A DNA stretch of 64,000 bases from Dysidea avara (taxonomy: Eukaryota; Porifera; Demospongiae; Dictyoceratida; Dysideidae), in the NCBI RefSeq assembly GCF_963678975.1, contig NC_089272.1:20969399-21033398 (forward strand), written 5' to 3'. The translations under genes were made by a program, and so were the position numbers. This document shows positions 32,996 through 43,191 of the stretch, piece by piece (position 1 is the first letter of the stretch; each line of letters starts with the position of its first letter). Below the pieces are notes generated by a model. That model made no database searches and had not been told where the DNA came from. It worked only from the letters and a program-made list of their open reading frames with translations.

Positions 32996-33322
32996 GTCAC
33001 TTTCTTCTGGTAGAAAACGATACAAATGTCTTATAATCATGTGATTTTTCGTTGCAGCAGTTCGTAGGGTTGTTCGTATGCCACGATATTCACTCTCAAC
33101 ATTGTTCAAGTAGTCTATCATCAACTCAAAGTATTGGTGGTTTGATTTTATTGGTCAGTTTCCGGTGGCAGCACGATCTGTGCAGCTTTTTGGCGACAGA
33201 CAAAATGTTTTTTGCTCTGGAGCACAAGACAAGCAGAGCAGCAACTGCGCCGTGGGTCAGCAATGACCAGTACTAGGTAAAGTACCTGCATGCGGAGTAT
33301 GGTTATAATTGAAGCTTGTTAG

Positions 33323-34259
33323 TAGGCATTCCAGACTGATCTTAAAATTTTGGAAAAACGGGCTTTTTATATGCTCAATAGATAGAGTATTGATTGCTGA
33401 TCTCAGAAATATATAGTTTGTCGGGTTGGAATTAGCTACTTTGGCATGCACAGTGCTTAAAAACTGAAAAAAGGTACATTTTTTCTCCAGGGCTCCCCAT
33501 ACATTTTACAGGGGAAAATGGCACAATTGAATCAGGAAGCCATCTAGCAATCTGGACTATCTTGAAACTGCAGTTGCTTCTAGCTGCAAGTTTGTACATG
33601 TAATGAAAGTAACTTCAGGTCTTATTGGATCTCAGCGATCTTTGTATGCTTTGTGGTGAGCAAATATGTTTCACCTACTGCACACTTCTCAATACAATGG
33701 TGTATGCCCATAGGCAAGTGGCTATCTCAAGTTGGTAAAAACATCAAGTTAACAACTTATAAAGGTAAACAACTAAAGTGGAGGTGCCACAATGATGCAA
33801 CAATACCTAAGGTGGAGTTGTGGTTTCAATTATGGCATTGTTATGATGACTTTGAAGTGGTTTATACTTTTGAGCTGATGACACAACCATCAGAAAATTG
33901 CTCTGGAGCTGAAAATCGCTAACCCGAGCGAAGTAACTACGCACTTTAAAGTAAGCACCAGTGACTACCTTCCACTCGACCGTACGTTTTTTTAAGTTTA
34001 AAGTATTCTACATACATTACAAGGCTTGAAAAGATTACAAAACAACACAAAACTTACTTATATGTAACGCGCACGATAAAACTAAGATTTTCATGATGAT
34101 CAGCGTGTGTACAAACCCCACAGCAATTTTCACCCTCATTGGAGCTCGGACGACGGAGCAATCCCAAGTTAAACACGAGTTGTCATTTTGTGCCAGGGTT
34201 CTATTGGGGAATATACGGAGAATTTTTTTATTAAAAAATCTCGGATACTGGAATGCCTA
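33323..34259. mobile_element. 937-bp element with TAGGCATTCC ends, copy 2
   Basis: Same ends and nearly the same sequence as 20154-21081. TTGTTAG flanks both sides (33316-33322 and 34260-34266). The opposite foldback arm has the single TTGTTAGC (minus, near 34940-34948), an empty site. Small indels relative to copy 1, for example near 33875, break its longest frame. Confidence 0.88.
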
Positions 34260-35375
34260 TTGTTAGCCATCTGGCTGAGCCATCTATATGCTGAAATTCG
34301 GCCAAAATGACGCGGTTTTTGCAAACAAACACCAGGATGGTTGATACATCAGTGAGACAGTCTCCAACAGCAAGGATAAGAAGCTTATAAACACCTAACA
34401 ATACGGCTAACTCGCCCAGTAAACGCATAAAGCAATCCAATGCATGAAATTGGCACTCACGTGATCGAAATTCAAATCGCGGAAATACCCATGACATCGC
34501 TTTCATTTCTGAATAGGAACCATGCAGTGTGCTCCTTTTGTAAATATTTACGTTAATTGTTCACTCAGGTGCGGTCTGGGCCAGTGCAGGTGTGTTTTAT
34601 GCTGTGATGGCATCATAGGGAGAGTCTCAGACTGCTGGGATAATCGAGATGCTGAACCTAATGCACACAAAGGCTGACTGTCACTTGATTCCAAGTGATT
34701 TTAATGTCATTGGAATAGGTTATGGTTATTGATTTTCCGAGATTTGAATATCGATCACGTGAGTGCCTATTTCACGCATTGGATTGCTTTATGCGTTTAC
34801 TGGGTGAGTTAGCCGTATTGTTAGGTGTTTATAAGCTTCGTATCCTTGCTGTTGGAGACTGTCTCACTGTTGTATCAACCATTCTAGTATTTGTTTGCAA
34901 AAATTGTGTCATTTTGGCCGAATTTCAGCATATAGATGGCTAACAAGCTTCAATTATAACCATACTCCGCATGCAGGTACTTTACCTAGTACTGGTCATT
35001 GCTGACCCACGGCGCAGTTGCTGCTCTCCTTGTCCTGTGCTCCAGAGCAAGAAACATTTTGTCTGTCGCCAAAAAGCTGCACAGATCGTGCTGCCACCGG
35101 AAACTGACCAATAAAATCAAACCACCAATACTTTGAGTTGATGATAGACTACTTGAACAATGTTGAGAGTGAATATCGTGGCATACGAACAACCCTACGA
35201 ACTGCTGCAACGAAAAATCACATGATTTTAAGACATTTGTATCGTTTTCTACCAGAAGAAAGTGACAAACTTGTCTGCCACGCTGGTGTTATTCAAGTTA
35301 CACTTAGCCTAACACATGACAATAGTTAGGTAGTTGATTGGAGGATATCGATTTTTCGCGTTGCGGACCCTACCT

Positions 35376-35550
35376 AAGTTGCCTCCTATTGTTTGTACAA
35401 AGGGAAAATCTCTTGGATAATCCCATCTCTGTCCATCGACTAGTCGGAAAGAAAGACATTGGTGAAAATAACACGGTTAGTAAGTTATGCTATCTACCGG
35501 TATTCTTGTACAATAAAAATAATAATAATAATGGAGTAGTAGTAACTTTA
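35376..35550. other. Short unassigned stretch
   Basis: AT-rich with an AATAATAATAAT run near 35517-35530 that could be a LINE tail. No gene seen. Confidence 0.35.
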
Positions 35551-35790
35551 ATCCAGCGCACGTCTTTAATTGCTCAGAGCTCTGGATGGCTGATGGTGGG
35601 GCAAAATAGTTTGATGCCAGGGCAATGCCCTGGCTTGCCCGGGGTTTGGCTACGCCACTGATTCTTGTATTCAGTGATTCAGCCCACCTCCTTAATTTCT
35701 CTGCATGGGTAGCTATCTGATGGTAGGGCAAAGTGACTTGATGCTCAGGCAATGCCCTGGCTCGCCCAGGTCTGGCTACGCCACTGTCTA
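35551..35790. repeat. Two tandem ends of a hAT-type element
   Basis: GGCAATGCCCTGGCTTGCCC...TGGCTACGCCACTG ends at about 35659, and a second, similar end (GGCAATGCCCTGGCTCGCCC...CTACGCCACTG) at about 35786. Both are right ends of the CAGTGGCGTAG family. The matching left ends were not found nearby. Confidence 0.6.
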
Positions 35791-35839
35791 AGAGGATTCA
35801 AGGGGTTCCATGGAACCCCCTTTTGAAAGAGCCTCTCTT

Positions 35840-37387
35840 CAGTGGCGTAGCTACACTGGGGGCTGTGCCCTACAGTCAGCTTTCCAGGGCCCCACCGTCA
35901 GTGAATGTTGTAACTCACGTGATTCGACGCGCGACGATTTCTCAATGCTACAACGCAGCGTTTTATATGAAAATAATCGCTGCAAGTACAATTCCTTGTC
36001 ATTTCGCTATAAAATCGCATCAGTAGACAAAGAAAAGTTAAAATTTTATTTAATTACCACCATCATCTCTCTCTCTCTCCATATGAGGCTTATTATAAGA
36101 CCATAATTCTTTGTAACCTTTACAGTACACCAATGTACATGGTGTACATGGATTGCAGTTTGTAGCGCAACGAACACTAATCATTAACACGAGTACACAC
36201 TTGTGCATGTGAGCCAAAACTTTATGGTGTTGGTGCAGTGTACTGGTGTACACATAAAGGCTACAGCATGGTAACTTGAGCGCATAGAGTGTACATGGGT
36301 GTACAGCGGTGTACATGGGTGTACAGCGGTGTACATGGGTGTACAGCAGTGTACATGAGTGTACAGCGGTGTACATGGGTACACCCATGTACACCACTGT
36401 ACACCCATGTACACTGCTGTACACCAATGTACACTGCTTTACACCCATGTACATTGCTGTACACCCATTTACACTGCTGTACACCAACGTACACCAATAT
36501 ACACTGAAGTACACCGCTGTACACCCACACTGATGTACACATTTCTATACCTAGGTACACTCATGTACAACAGTGAACTGTAAAACAGACTCCTCTTTAC
36601 CGTGTCAAATGCATACCATAACCCTTTATGTGTACACCTGTACACCAGTGTACTGTACCACTATCATGAAATTTTGGTCTTATTTCAAGCCTTATCTCCC
36701 ATCATTTGATCTCGAGTTAAAATGTGAGCGAGTTGGAGGAAGGCATCAGTAAAATGAGACTGTACGTATCGTGATTATAGCAAGTTAAGGTGATAACATA
36801 TATTACTCTATAACTGAGGTGTTAAGTGAGGCGTTCTTGACAGAAGATGTGCAAGTGGTTTAATAGTGAAGTTTTCCTTTTAATGCCCGCTGCGAATAAC
36901 ATTGTGAATAGTGAGCTGACAGTGATGCTAATAGTATGAATAAAAAGATTGGACCTATGATACTAAGGTGAGTACTAAGGAGATTGTCAAGGTAATGAGG
37001 CACTATGCATTCCTTTTAATGCCCGCTATGGTTTAGCTGATCTCCAATAGTGCAGAGCTGATAATACATGTTGCTAGTAAATTAAAGGTTGGATTACGAC
37101 TTAATCCATGAGAGCTGTGGAAGAAGAAAAATTGGCCGGGGGTAAAATTGCATGCTGATCGTGCAATAGCGTAGGTTGTGGTGTCAATTAGCTGCAGAAA
37201 CAGCAGTGTAGTAGTATATTTAGCTAGCTAGGCACAGCCATGCACTTTAATCAGATTTCTATATAAACGTATAGAGTCCACAGTGAGATGGACTCACATG
37301 TCGTGTATTTATAATTACATGGACGGATGTGATGCGAAGGTGTGCCCCACTTAGGCCCTGCCATCACAAAGTCTAGCTATGCCACTG
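35840..37387. mobile_element. 1.55-kb hAT-type element carrying a palindromic minisatellite
   Basis: Starts CAGTGGCGTAGCTACACTGG and ends AAGTCTAGCTATGCCACTG. Flanks CCTCTCTT (35832-35839) and CCTTTCTT (37388-37395) match at 7 of 8 positions, a slightly decayed hAT-type duplication. Inner G/C-rich parts also correspond (GGGGCTGTGCCC left, GTGTGCCCCACTTAGGCCC right). The interior holds the GTGTACA minisatellite and AT-rich sequence; no transposase. Confidence 0.7.
36285..36580. repeat. Palindromic minisatellite of about 20-bp GTACA units
   Basis: The left half repeats GTGTACATGGGTGTACAGCG; the right half repeats its reverse complement (ACACCCATGTACACTGCTGT). They switch near 36375-36385 at TGTACATGGGTACACCCATG, a perfect inverted centre. 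Because the unit is nearly self-complementary, both strands give open frames of Cys, Thr, Val, His and Tyr repeats in several phases; these are artefacts of the repeat. Further isolated GTACAC units run to about 36660. Confidence 0.92.
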
Positions 37388-37395
37388 CCTTTCTT

Positions 37396-37675
37396 ACTCG
37401 AGATACTCTAATAGAGCAGTCAAGATCGAGATACTCTAATACAGTAGTCACAGTATTCTTAGGAGCAGTGTAGCAGGCTATGTGTGGTTATAAATAAGGA
37501 AATATAGTTGGTATTGGTATCTATGGTGAGGGGCAGCTATTGTCAGCAGGTGATGACTTTTTGTCTGACAGCTAGGCTGAGGTTGCAATTCCAGAGTGGA
37601 ACCTTCTTTTAAAATTTCTGGATCTGCCCCTGCCTCCAGGTGGTCAGAATGTTTTCTCCTTGTCAATTTCACATA
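37396..37675. repeat. ATACTCTAATAGAGCAGTC motifs and inverted-repeat remnant
   Basis: Two copies of the GATACTCTAATA(GAG)CAGTC motif at 37399-37450. Then sequence up to TTTCTGGATCTGCCCCTG (about 37615-37633), which resembles the end of inverted-repeat elements such as 60489-60839. No gene. Confidence 0.5.
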
Positions 37676-38708
37676 TATGTATCCATAAGAACTCTAGAGA
37701 GTGACTTATCTCAAAGTAAACTGATAAATGACAAACTATCATGGTATCCCCACATCAATCAACTATGTCACAAAGCCAACCAGCTACTAGGGTTTCTGCA
37801 ACGTAATCTACAAGGCTGCTCAAGAACACTTAAGGAACATAGTTACAAAAAAATGATTTTACATACTATAGAATACTGTTCAGCTATTTGGGACCCCACC
37901 ACCAGAATGCTATCCACCAACTGGAAATGATTCAAATGTGTACTAATTCGATGTAATAGATCTCATTCACCAATTCATCATCATTACGCTTTAAATCATT
38001 GTATCCTCAAACAAACTGATAGTCACTCATATCTTGGAGTCATGCAAGACAAGACATTATCATGGTCGCAACATATATCAAACATTGCTAAAAAAACATT
38101 AAAATACTTTAAACTTTCTAAAAAGTAACTTAAGTGACTGTTCACTAAATGTTAAGGCATCAGCTTATCTAACAATGGTTCAACCTCAGATGGAGTACGC
38201 TTCTGTTATTTGGGATCCATATTATAATAGTGATAGAGATAAATTAGAATCAGTTCAGCGAAGAGCAGCTAGGTGGGTTTTAAGTGATTTAGTAGTAGTT
38301 CAGTATAATTAATGTTACATCAGTTATCTTGGCCTACCTTACAAATTTGACAGAACATCTCAAGATTACAACTAGCTCTATTTCACAAGATTTTTCATCA
38401 TCAAATATCCCTGTCAATCCCAACATACTACTTACCTGTAACAAGAGACACATGACGCTATCACCCTTATCATTTCATTCTCCCACTTATATCAACCACA
38501 TCACATCTACAATCATTTTTTTCAAAAACAATCAAAGATTGGAACAACTTACCCACATCTATTCTAGACACAACTGACTATGACACCTTTTCAAATAATT
38601 TACAACTATACCAAACCAATAATTAACTGTATATTAATTCTGCTGTATGCTGTTTCTTTCTTTTTTGGGCATTTACCAGCTGTGCTGACTGCCCGGTAAA
38701 TAAATAAA
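37676..38708 (+). pseudogene. Two joined LINE reverse transcriptase fragments
   Basis: The first piece (37685-37930) encodes LSWYPHINQLCHKANQLLGF and IEYCSAIWDPTTR. A second piece (about 37990-38640) encodes HSYLGVMQDKTLSWSQHISN, MEYASVIWDPYYN, RRAARWVLSD and further C-terminal parts in shifting frames. Its 3' UTR has GGGCATTTACCAGCTGTGCT, GACTGCCCGG and a TAAATAAATAAAT tail at 38697-38708. Many indels, so an old copy. The repeated KYLG-like region shows that two separate LINE copies are joined. Confidence 0.75.
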
Positions 38709-38802
38709 TGTGGAGCCAAATGGACATTAGTTTATATTAAAGTTTCAACAAGAATTAAGAAAGTATTGAGAGCTCGATCATACTTTGGGAGCGATTTCGT
38801 TG

Positions 38803-38923
38803 CAGTCTCATCCTCACAGATCCATTCTCCGGAGTGGCAGCTTATCGATTAGAGAAGGCGCTTATAATCTCTAATCAATAGCTAAGTGCCAACCTGGAGA
38901 ATGGGTCTGCAAGGATGAGACTG
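38803..38923. repeat. 120-bp hairpin element
   Basis: CAGTCTCATCCT...CCATTCTCC...TCGATTAGAG on the left pairs with CTCTAATCAATA...GGAGAATGGGTCTG...AGGATGAGACTG on the right. The centre is AAGGCGCTTATAAT. A partial relative occurs at 39070-39130 (AATTAGAGGGGGCACTTATAACCTCTAATC). Small foldback element. Confidence 0.75.
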
Positions 38924-39155
38924 ACTAATTTTGTTGAAATTTTTATAGTAGCTATAGCTGGGTACAGGAACTACTGGTCCAACGTTTTGTCTGTTAGTTG
39001 TCCAACACATGCCCACTGGTGTTGGGGGTGGTGGCAAGGGCTAGCGACTAGCTATAGCCAGATTATGGAAGCCGTGTAATTAGAGGGGGCACTTATAACC
39101 TCTAATCAATAAGTGCCACCCCTAAGAATGAGTCTGCTTAATAATGCTTGGACCT
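38924..39155. repeat. LINE 3'-UTR fragment and second hairpin relative
   Basis: TTGTCCAACACATGCCCACTGG...GGTGTTGGGGGTGG (38998-39035) is related to the 3'-UTR units at 28866 and 39180. The hairpin-like block at 39070-39130 follows. No gene. Confidence 0.5.
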
Positions 39156-39545
39156 AGTCCCCTTGTTAGGCCTTTTATTCAGTTGACCAGCACATTCCAT
39201 CAGTGCTGGGGTGTTTGGCAAGGGCAGTCCATCAAGCCCGGGAAAAAATAAATAATAAAAAAATTCCCGGACATTTTTACACCTTTTTAGCCTGTTGCTT
39301 GGCAGTCCTTTGTGGGAGTTGAACTCTGTTTCATGCTCCCACTCCCTACATGGTGGGCCTAGTCTCCTTGTTGGGCCCTTATTCAGTTGACCAGTACATG
39401 CCTGGGGGTGGTTGGCAAGGGCAGTCCATCAAGCCTGGGAAAAATAGATAATAATAAAAAATCCTCGGACATTTTACACCTTTTAAGCCTGTTGCCTGGC
39501 AGTCCTTTGTGGGTCTGTTTCATGCTCCCACTCCCTGTAGTTTGG
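39156..39545 (+). repeat. Two direct copies of a roughly 195-bp LINE 3'-UTR unit
   Basis: Units start CCTAGTCCCCTTGTTAGGCC (about 39158) and CCTAGTCTCCTTGTTGGGCC (about 39357). Both contain TCAGTTGACCAG, GGCAAGGGCAGTCCATCAAG, an AATAATAAAAAA stretch, TTCCCGGACATTTT-like sequence, CCTGGCAGTCCTTTGTGGG and CATGCTCCCACTCCCT. Tandem 3' ends are a common by-product of LINE insertion. The frame at 39387-39680 is not credible as a gene. Confidence 0.75.
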
Positions 39546-39764
39546 TCAGTAGCCTGTAGGGCTTACATTTTAAGGCCCCTATCTGGGGGTCGGCTGTGTG
39601 TATCCTGGCAGTCCATGCGGTGTTTTGTAGGTCTGTGTAGGCTCTGTAGGTTTAGCTGCTTTTTGTCTTTAATAAATTAAATTAGGTTTAACTTCTAGCT
39701 AGAGATCGGGGAGGATGGGAGTGCCATTAGAGCCAGAATAATTTTTTTTTTAAATTATACAACC
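39546..39764. repeat. LINE 3'-UTR continuation
   Basis: Continues the second unit with GTAGGTCTGTGTAGGCTCTG and a TAATAAATTAAATTAGG end. Its reverse complement resembles 29130-29200. No gene. Confidence 0.4.
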
Positions 39765-40060
39765 AAGTACTAAAGATAATATGAAATGCAGTTAAAATTA
39801 CATCATTAATAATGAATGAATAAATAAACAATAATAGTGCTTGAGAAAACTACGAGGCCTAGAGACATGAACTAAGCGGGGATAGATTCGCCTGTGAATG
39901 AAGGCACAACCGTATAATAAGTACACATGTTCATGCTGATGACTTGACAGTATGTTTAATTCTGTATAATTCCCAGCACCACACCCTTGCTTAATTACAG
40001 ATTGCGTGAAGAAGAAGATTAGTAAACATCCGCGGTCTGATTGCAGGAGAGCCAAGAGGC
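39765..40060. repeat. Divergent copy of the 45.2-46.5 kb repeat
   Basis: ACCAAGTACTAAAGATAATA, TGAAATGCAGTT and GAGAAAACTACGAGGCCT match the starts of the two units near 45180-45280 and 45977. Beyond about 39900 similarity fades. No gene. Confidence 0.6.
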
Positions 40061-40810
40061 CACTTTACGCATAAACAGCAATATTACAAGTATGTTTAAA
40101 TGTTTGTAACTGTGTATGCTGGGATACCAGGTGATGCGCTTGTGAACATGCAACCAGCTGATGCGTTCGTAAACAACAAGGTAATCAGTGTTTCAATGTA
40201 ATACTTGTATTGTACATCTTCATCCTTCTCCTGTAGGCATGGGTACGGAATATTTTTTGGAATAATCGGTGGTAAAAAGAATCAGGAATAATTTCGGAAT
40301 AATAGGGTGATCTTCCGGAATAATTAATTAGAATTCACACATTTTTCATGTAGTATCGCAGGAAAATTCGTAAAGGAACATCCACAATCATTGCTAGTGG
40401 AGTATCTCAATCTTTGGGTATAGTTTTTATGCTTGCAAGTGGTTATATTTTCAGCTGCAGAAGAATATCCATTTGGCTTTACAATTCCAGAAATTACTCC
40501 AGGAAAATTTGGGAATAATAGGTAAATAAAAAAGATTTTCCAGAAAGAATAATAGGTAATTTAAAAAGCATAATGTACTCAAGCCTATTCACCTGGCTTG
40601 CTAGCAGCTGGAATTATTTTCCCGGCTTAACTACTACTCTACTGTGAGTCTGCCAGAAGATGCATATACAACAATGTGTAACTATCTCCTGTATGTTGTG
40701 TATGGCTGTACGCATAATATTGGTGGTTGATATTTAGCTGGTCACTGCTATTGTTAAAAAAACTTAGAAAAATCGTGACACAAAAAGGTATAAGAAATGA
40801 AGAAAAAGTG
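40061..40810. other. AT-rich region with GGAATAAT repeats, no gene
   Basis: Between 40235 and 40560 the words GGAATAAT and GAATAATAGG recur irregularly, perhaps a decayed repeat related to the GCATAATAGG words at 46795-46870. No coding or RNA gene seen. Confidence 0.4.
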
Positions 40811-40905
40811 TGATTTGACCTAGGCTCGAACCCACACATACAGGTTTGGAGTGCCCTCGCTCAAGCACTGTACCACCGATGCTTGCTGGCTACTCCTCTT
40901 GTTTT
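40811..40905 (-). repeat. tRNA-like sequence, probably a SINE head
   Basis: On the minus strand an A-box-like TGGTACAGTGC is followed after about 35 nt by a perfect B-box, GGTTCGAGCC. The flanking arms do not pair as a full tRNA cloverleaf. This fits the head of a tRNA-derived SINE and not a working tRNA gene. Confidence 0.45.
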
Positions 40906-41050
40906 TGTACTATTTAAATGTTACAAATATAAAATACTATATAGTCTAACCCATACCAGTGAAGAAGAAACCAAAGCTGAACCCGACCCTAACCCTAACG
41001 TTAACCTGACGTTTGCCTGTTAAACGTAATGATGACTCACTGTCTGTATT
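40906..41050. other. Unassigned spacer
   Basis: Contains a two-unit CCCTAACCCTAA stretch at about 40987-41000, too short to be called telomeric. Nothing else seen. Confidence 0.35.
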
Positions 41051-41164
41051 AAGGTAAGTTTTTGGGTGAGTTCAAGGTGAGCTAGGGTTGGCCCGGCTTT
41101 GCCAGGACGCTCGCTTCACTTGCTCCAACCCTACCTCACCTCGAACTCACCCAAAACTTACCTT
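41051..41164. mobile_element. 114-bp hairpin element with AAGGTAAGT ends
   Basis: AAGGTAAGTTTTTGGGTGAG...CTAGGGTTGG on the left pairs with CCAACCCTACCTC...CTCACCCAAAACTTACCTT on the right, around a centre of CCCGGCTTTGCCAGGACGC. The end sequence resembles that of the TA-flanked element at 11553-12313 (AGGTAAGT). The flanks are TA on the left and TC on the right. Confidence 0.7.
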
Positions 41165-41247
41165 CATACAACTAGTGTGTTTGATACTAGAGTTATAGGT
41201 GACACTTCCTAATATTTATACAACAAACAACCGACTAAATAAATATT

Positions 41248-41444
41248 TGTAGAAACGTAGGACTGTGACATTGTATATATAATATAATTATTGTAGGTTA
41301 GGCGTTAGTTAGAATATACTGTTGTAAGATTACATGTGAAAATATTGAGATTGTGGACGCGTGTATTGAGAATCCCTCGAGTCTTCGACAATCCGGACGT
41401 GGATCAAGCCGTACCTACTACTGTTTCCTTCATACATCTGCACA
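41248..41444 (+). repeat. BEL/Pao copy 2, 5' LTR
   Basis: TGTAGAAACGTAGG to CATCTGCACA. Pairs with 44587-44782; roughly a dozen differences, so the insertion is old but not ancient. The primer site TGGTGCCGTGACCAGGAT follows at 41448-41465. Confidence 0.9.
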
Positions 41445-41664
41445 TGCTGGTGCCGTGACCAGGATTAGTCACTTCGCTTAGTCACTTTTCTAACTCGTCA
41501 CTCAGAAGCCGTGGTACCATGGCATTTAACAGTACCACTGAAGGCAAGCAATTTTTTTTGACTCACTTGTATATCTCAATAGGTACAGATAGACGATGTT
41601 AAACGACTTCACAACTCTTGAAAGGGATTTAAGATACACCTGAAAAGTCTACTCTCAAAGGCCA

Positions 41665-43191
41665 ATGAAGCGATCTAACACCACAAATACAATGAAACAG
41701 AATGTAATATCCCCACCCTTACTGATCTTCTCCACCAATTTTATTTCAGACTTGGACTCTCAGATTGTAAAGCTTGTTCAAGAAGAAGACGAACTAGTAG
41801 GTGATGTCTGCGAAGCAGAAGAATCTCTATTGACTATCATTGCTCAAATCACACAGCTCCTGGAGACTCGCTCAACTCCTGTTGACATGCGACCCCCCCC
41901 CCAGCCAGTGTTGGTAACCAATTCAGATTTACTACTGCCTAGTCCACAAGATATCCCGGTGTAGGTTGAACATTCAAGCACAGAATACTCCAACACTGAG
42001 CAATCAGGAGAAAACCATGAAGCTGTACCTCCTCCTACTACCTATCGCAGAACAGTTGCTACAAGAAGTCAAGGTGTTACACGCCTCCCTAAGTTTAACA
42101 TCCCCCCATTTTCAGGGGACCCATTACAGTGGCAGTCCTTCTGGGATTGTTTTGAGGCTGCAGTAGAGCGTAACTTTTCTATCACTGATGTCCAAAAGCT
42201 CAACTACTTAAGAACACAGCTCCAAGGAAGTGCCTACGAGTGATTACTGGTCTCCCTCTAACCAATACCAGTTATCAGCATTCAGTTTCCCTACTCAAGG
42301 ACAGATATGGTAACATATAAACTGGTGGATGCACGCATGCAGGCATTAATTGGACTAAGCAACCCAAACAACACCCTGGCAGCTCTGCAACTTTTCCATG
42401 ACTTGGTTGAAGGACATATCCGAAGTTTGGAGTCACTGGGAACACCCCAAGACAAATATGGATCCATGTTGGTTCCCATTATCCTGAAGAAACTTTCACC
42501 AGAGACTAGAAAAAATTTTGCGAGAGGACAGAGCATAACACATTGGGCTTTGACTGAGTTACAGAAAGCCATCCTACTAGAAGTATGTATTCTAGAAATG
42601 GGGACAGATTATTCCAATCAACAAGGTAGCTTACCCATAGCCTCATTCCTTGCTGGAGCTGTTTCTGGAACAGACCGACATCCCCACAAAAGGACCAAGG
42701 AGCATCAGACACGACCTGGCTGTGTTTATTGTAAAGGACCACATACACCTTCCACATGTGACTCCATCACAGACAAAAAGAAGCACATGGAGATAATCAA
42801 ACGTGATATGCTATGTTTTAATTGTCTGAGTCACCATAAGATTTCACAGTGTAAATCAAAATTCTGTTGCCGACATTGCAATAAACGCCACCACACCAGT
42901 ATATGTACTAATTCATCTCCCCCACCTGCTACCTCTGAGACCACTACAACTATCACAGGAGCCACAAATAACACCACTACAAATTCCACTAGTGACACAA
43001 CTTCCTTGACAATCTTAACCAGTGACTCACCACCATCATCTCACCAGTCATATCTATTGAAGACTGCTGTTGCCACTGTTATGTCAGTAGATAGGGAGGC
43101 TGAAGCAAACATTCTTTTCGATGAGGGTTCACAATGCTCCTTTCTCACCCAGGATCTGGCAGATGCCCTATCACTCACACCCCACCACTAA
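41665..43191 (+). pseudogene. BEL/Pao copy 2 gag and protease start
   Basis: The first part (41665-42240) is broken into frames with LDSQIVKLVQEEDELV and LPKFNIPPFSGDPLQWQSFW-like capsid text. A continuous frame from 42307 encodes the capsid end (MQALIGLSNPNNTLAALQL) and three zinc knuckles: CVYCKGPHTPSTC, CFNCLSHHKISQC and CRHCNKRHHTSIC. The protease follows with NILFDEGSQCSFLTQDLA, again DEG, up to a stop at 43189. Clearly homologous to the gag at 22833-24400. Confidence 0.85.

Larger units (their letters stand above)
32150..35375. mobile_element. Foldback element with long inverted arms, left arm carrying two insertions
   Basis: The right arm, 34722-35375, is the inverted match of three left-arm pieces: about 32157-32269, 33009-33322 and 34267-34495. 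The gaps in the left arm are a retrotransposon fragment (32270-32995) and a 937-bp element (33323-34259), each with target duplications whose unduplicated form is seen in the right arm. Arms are about 650 bp; the spacer (34496-34721) is about 225 bp. Arm frames such as 35138-35329 (MMIDYLNNVESEYRGIRTTL) and 34722-34943 exist in both arms but differ at many amino acids, so I do not call genes. Confidence 0.8.

Noticed and set aside
34231-34943. Matching hydrophobic frames in both foldback arms as a membrane protein gene
   Set aside because: The arms differ mostly at amino-acid-changing positions, so nothing suggests selection for protein.
36050-36583. Several overlapping Cys/Thr/Val/His-rich open frames on both strands
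   Set aside because: They are translations of the GTGTACA minisatellite; a nearly self-complementary repeat without stops yields frames in many phases.
39387-39680. 97-codon frame
   Set aside because: Lies wholly in duplicated LINE 3'-UTR sequence.
40985-41002. Internal telomere sequence
   Set aside because: Only about two CCCTAA units, easily by chance.
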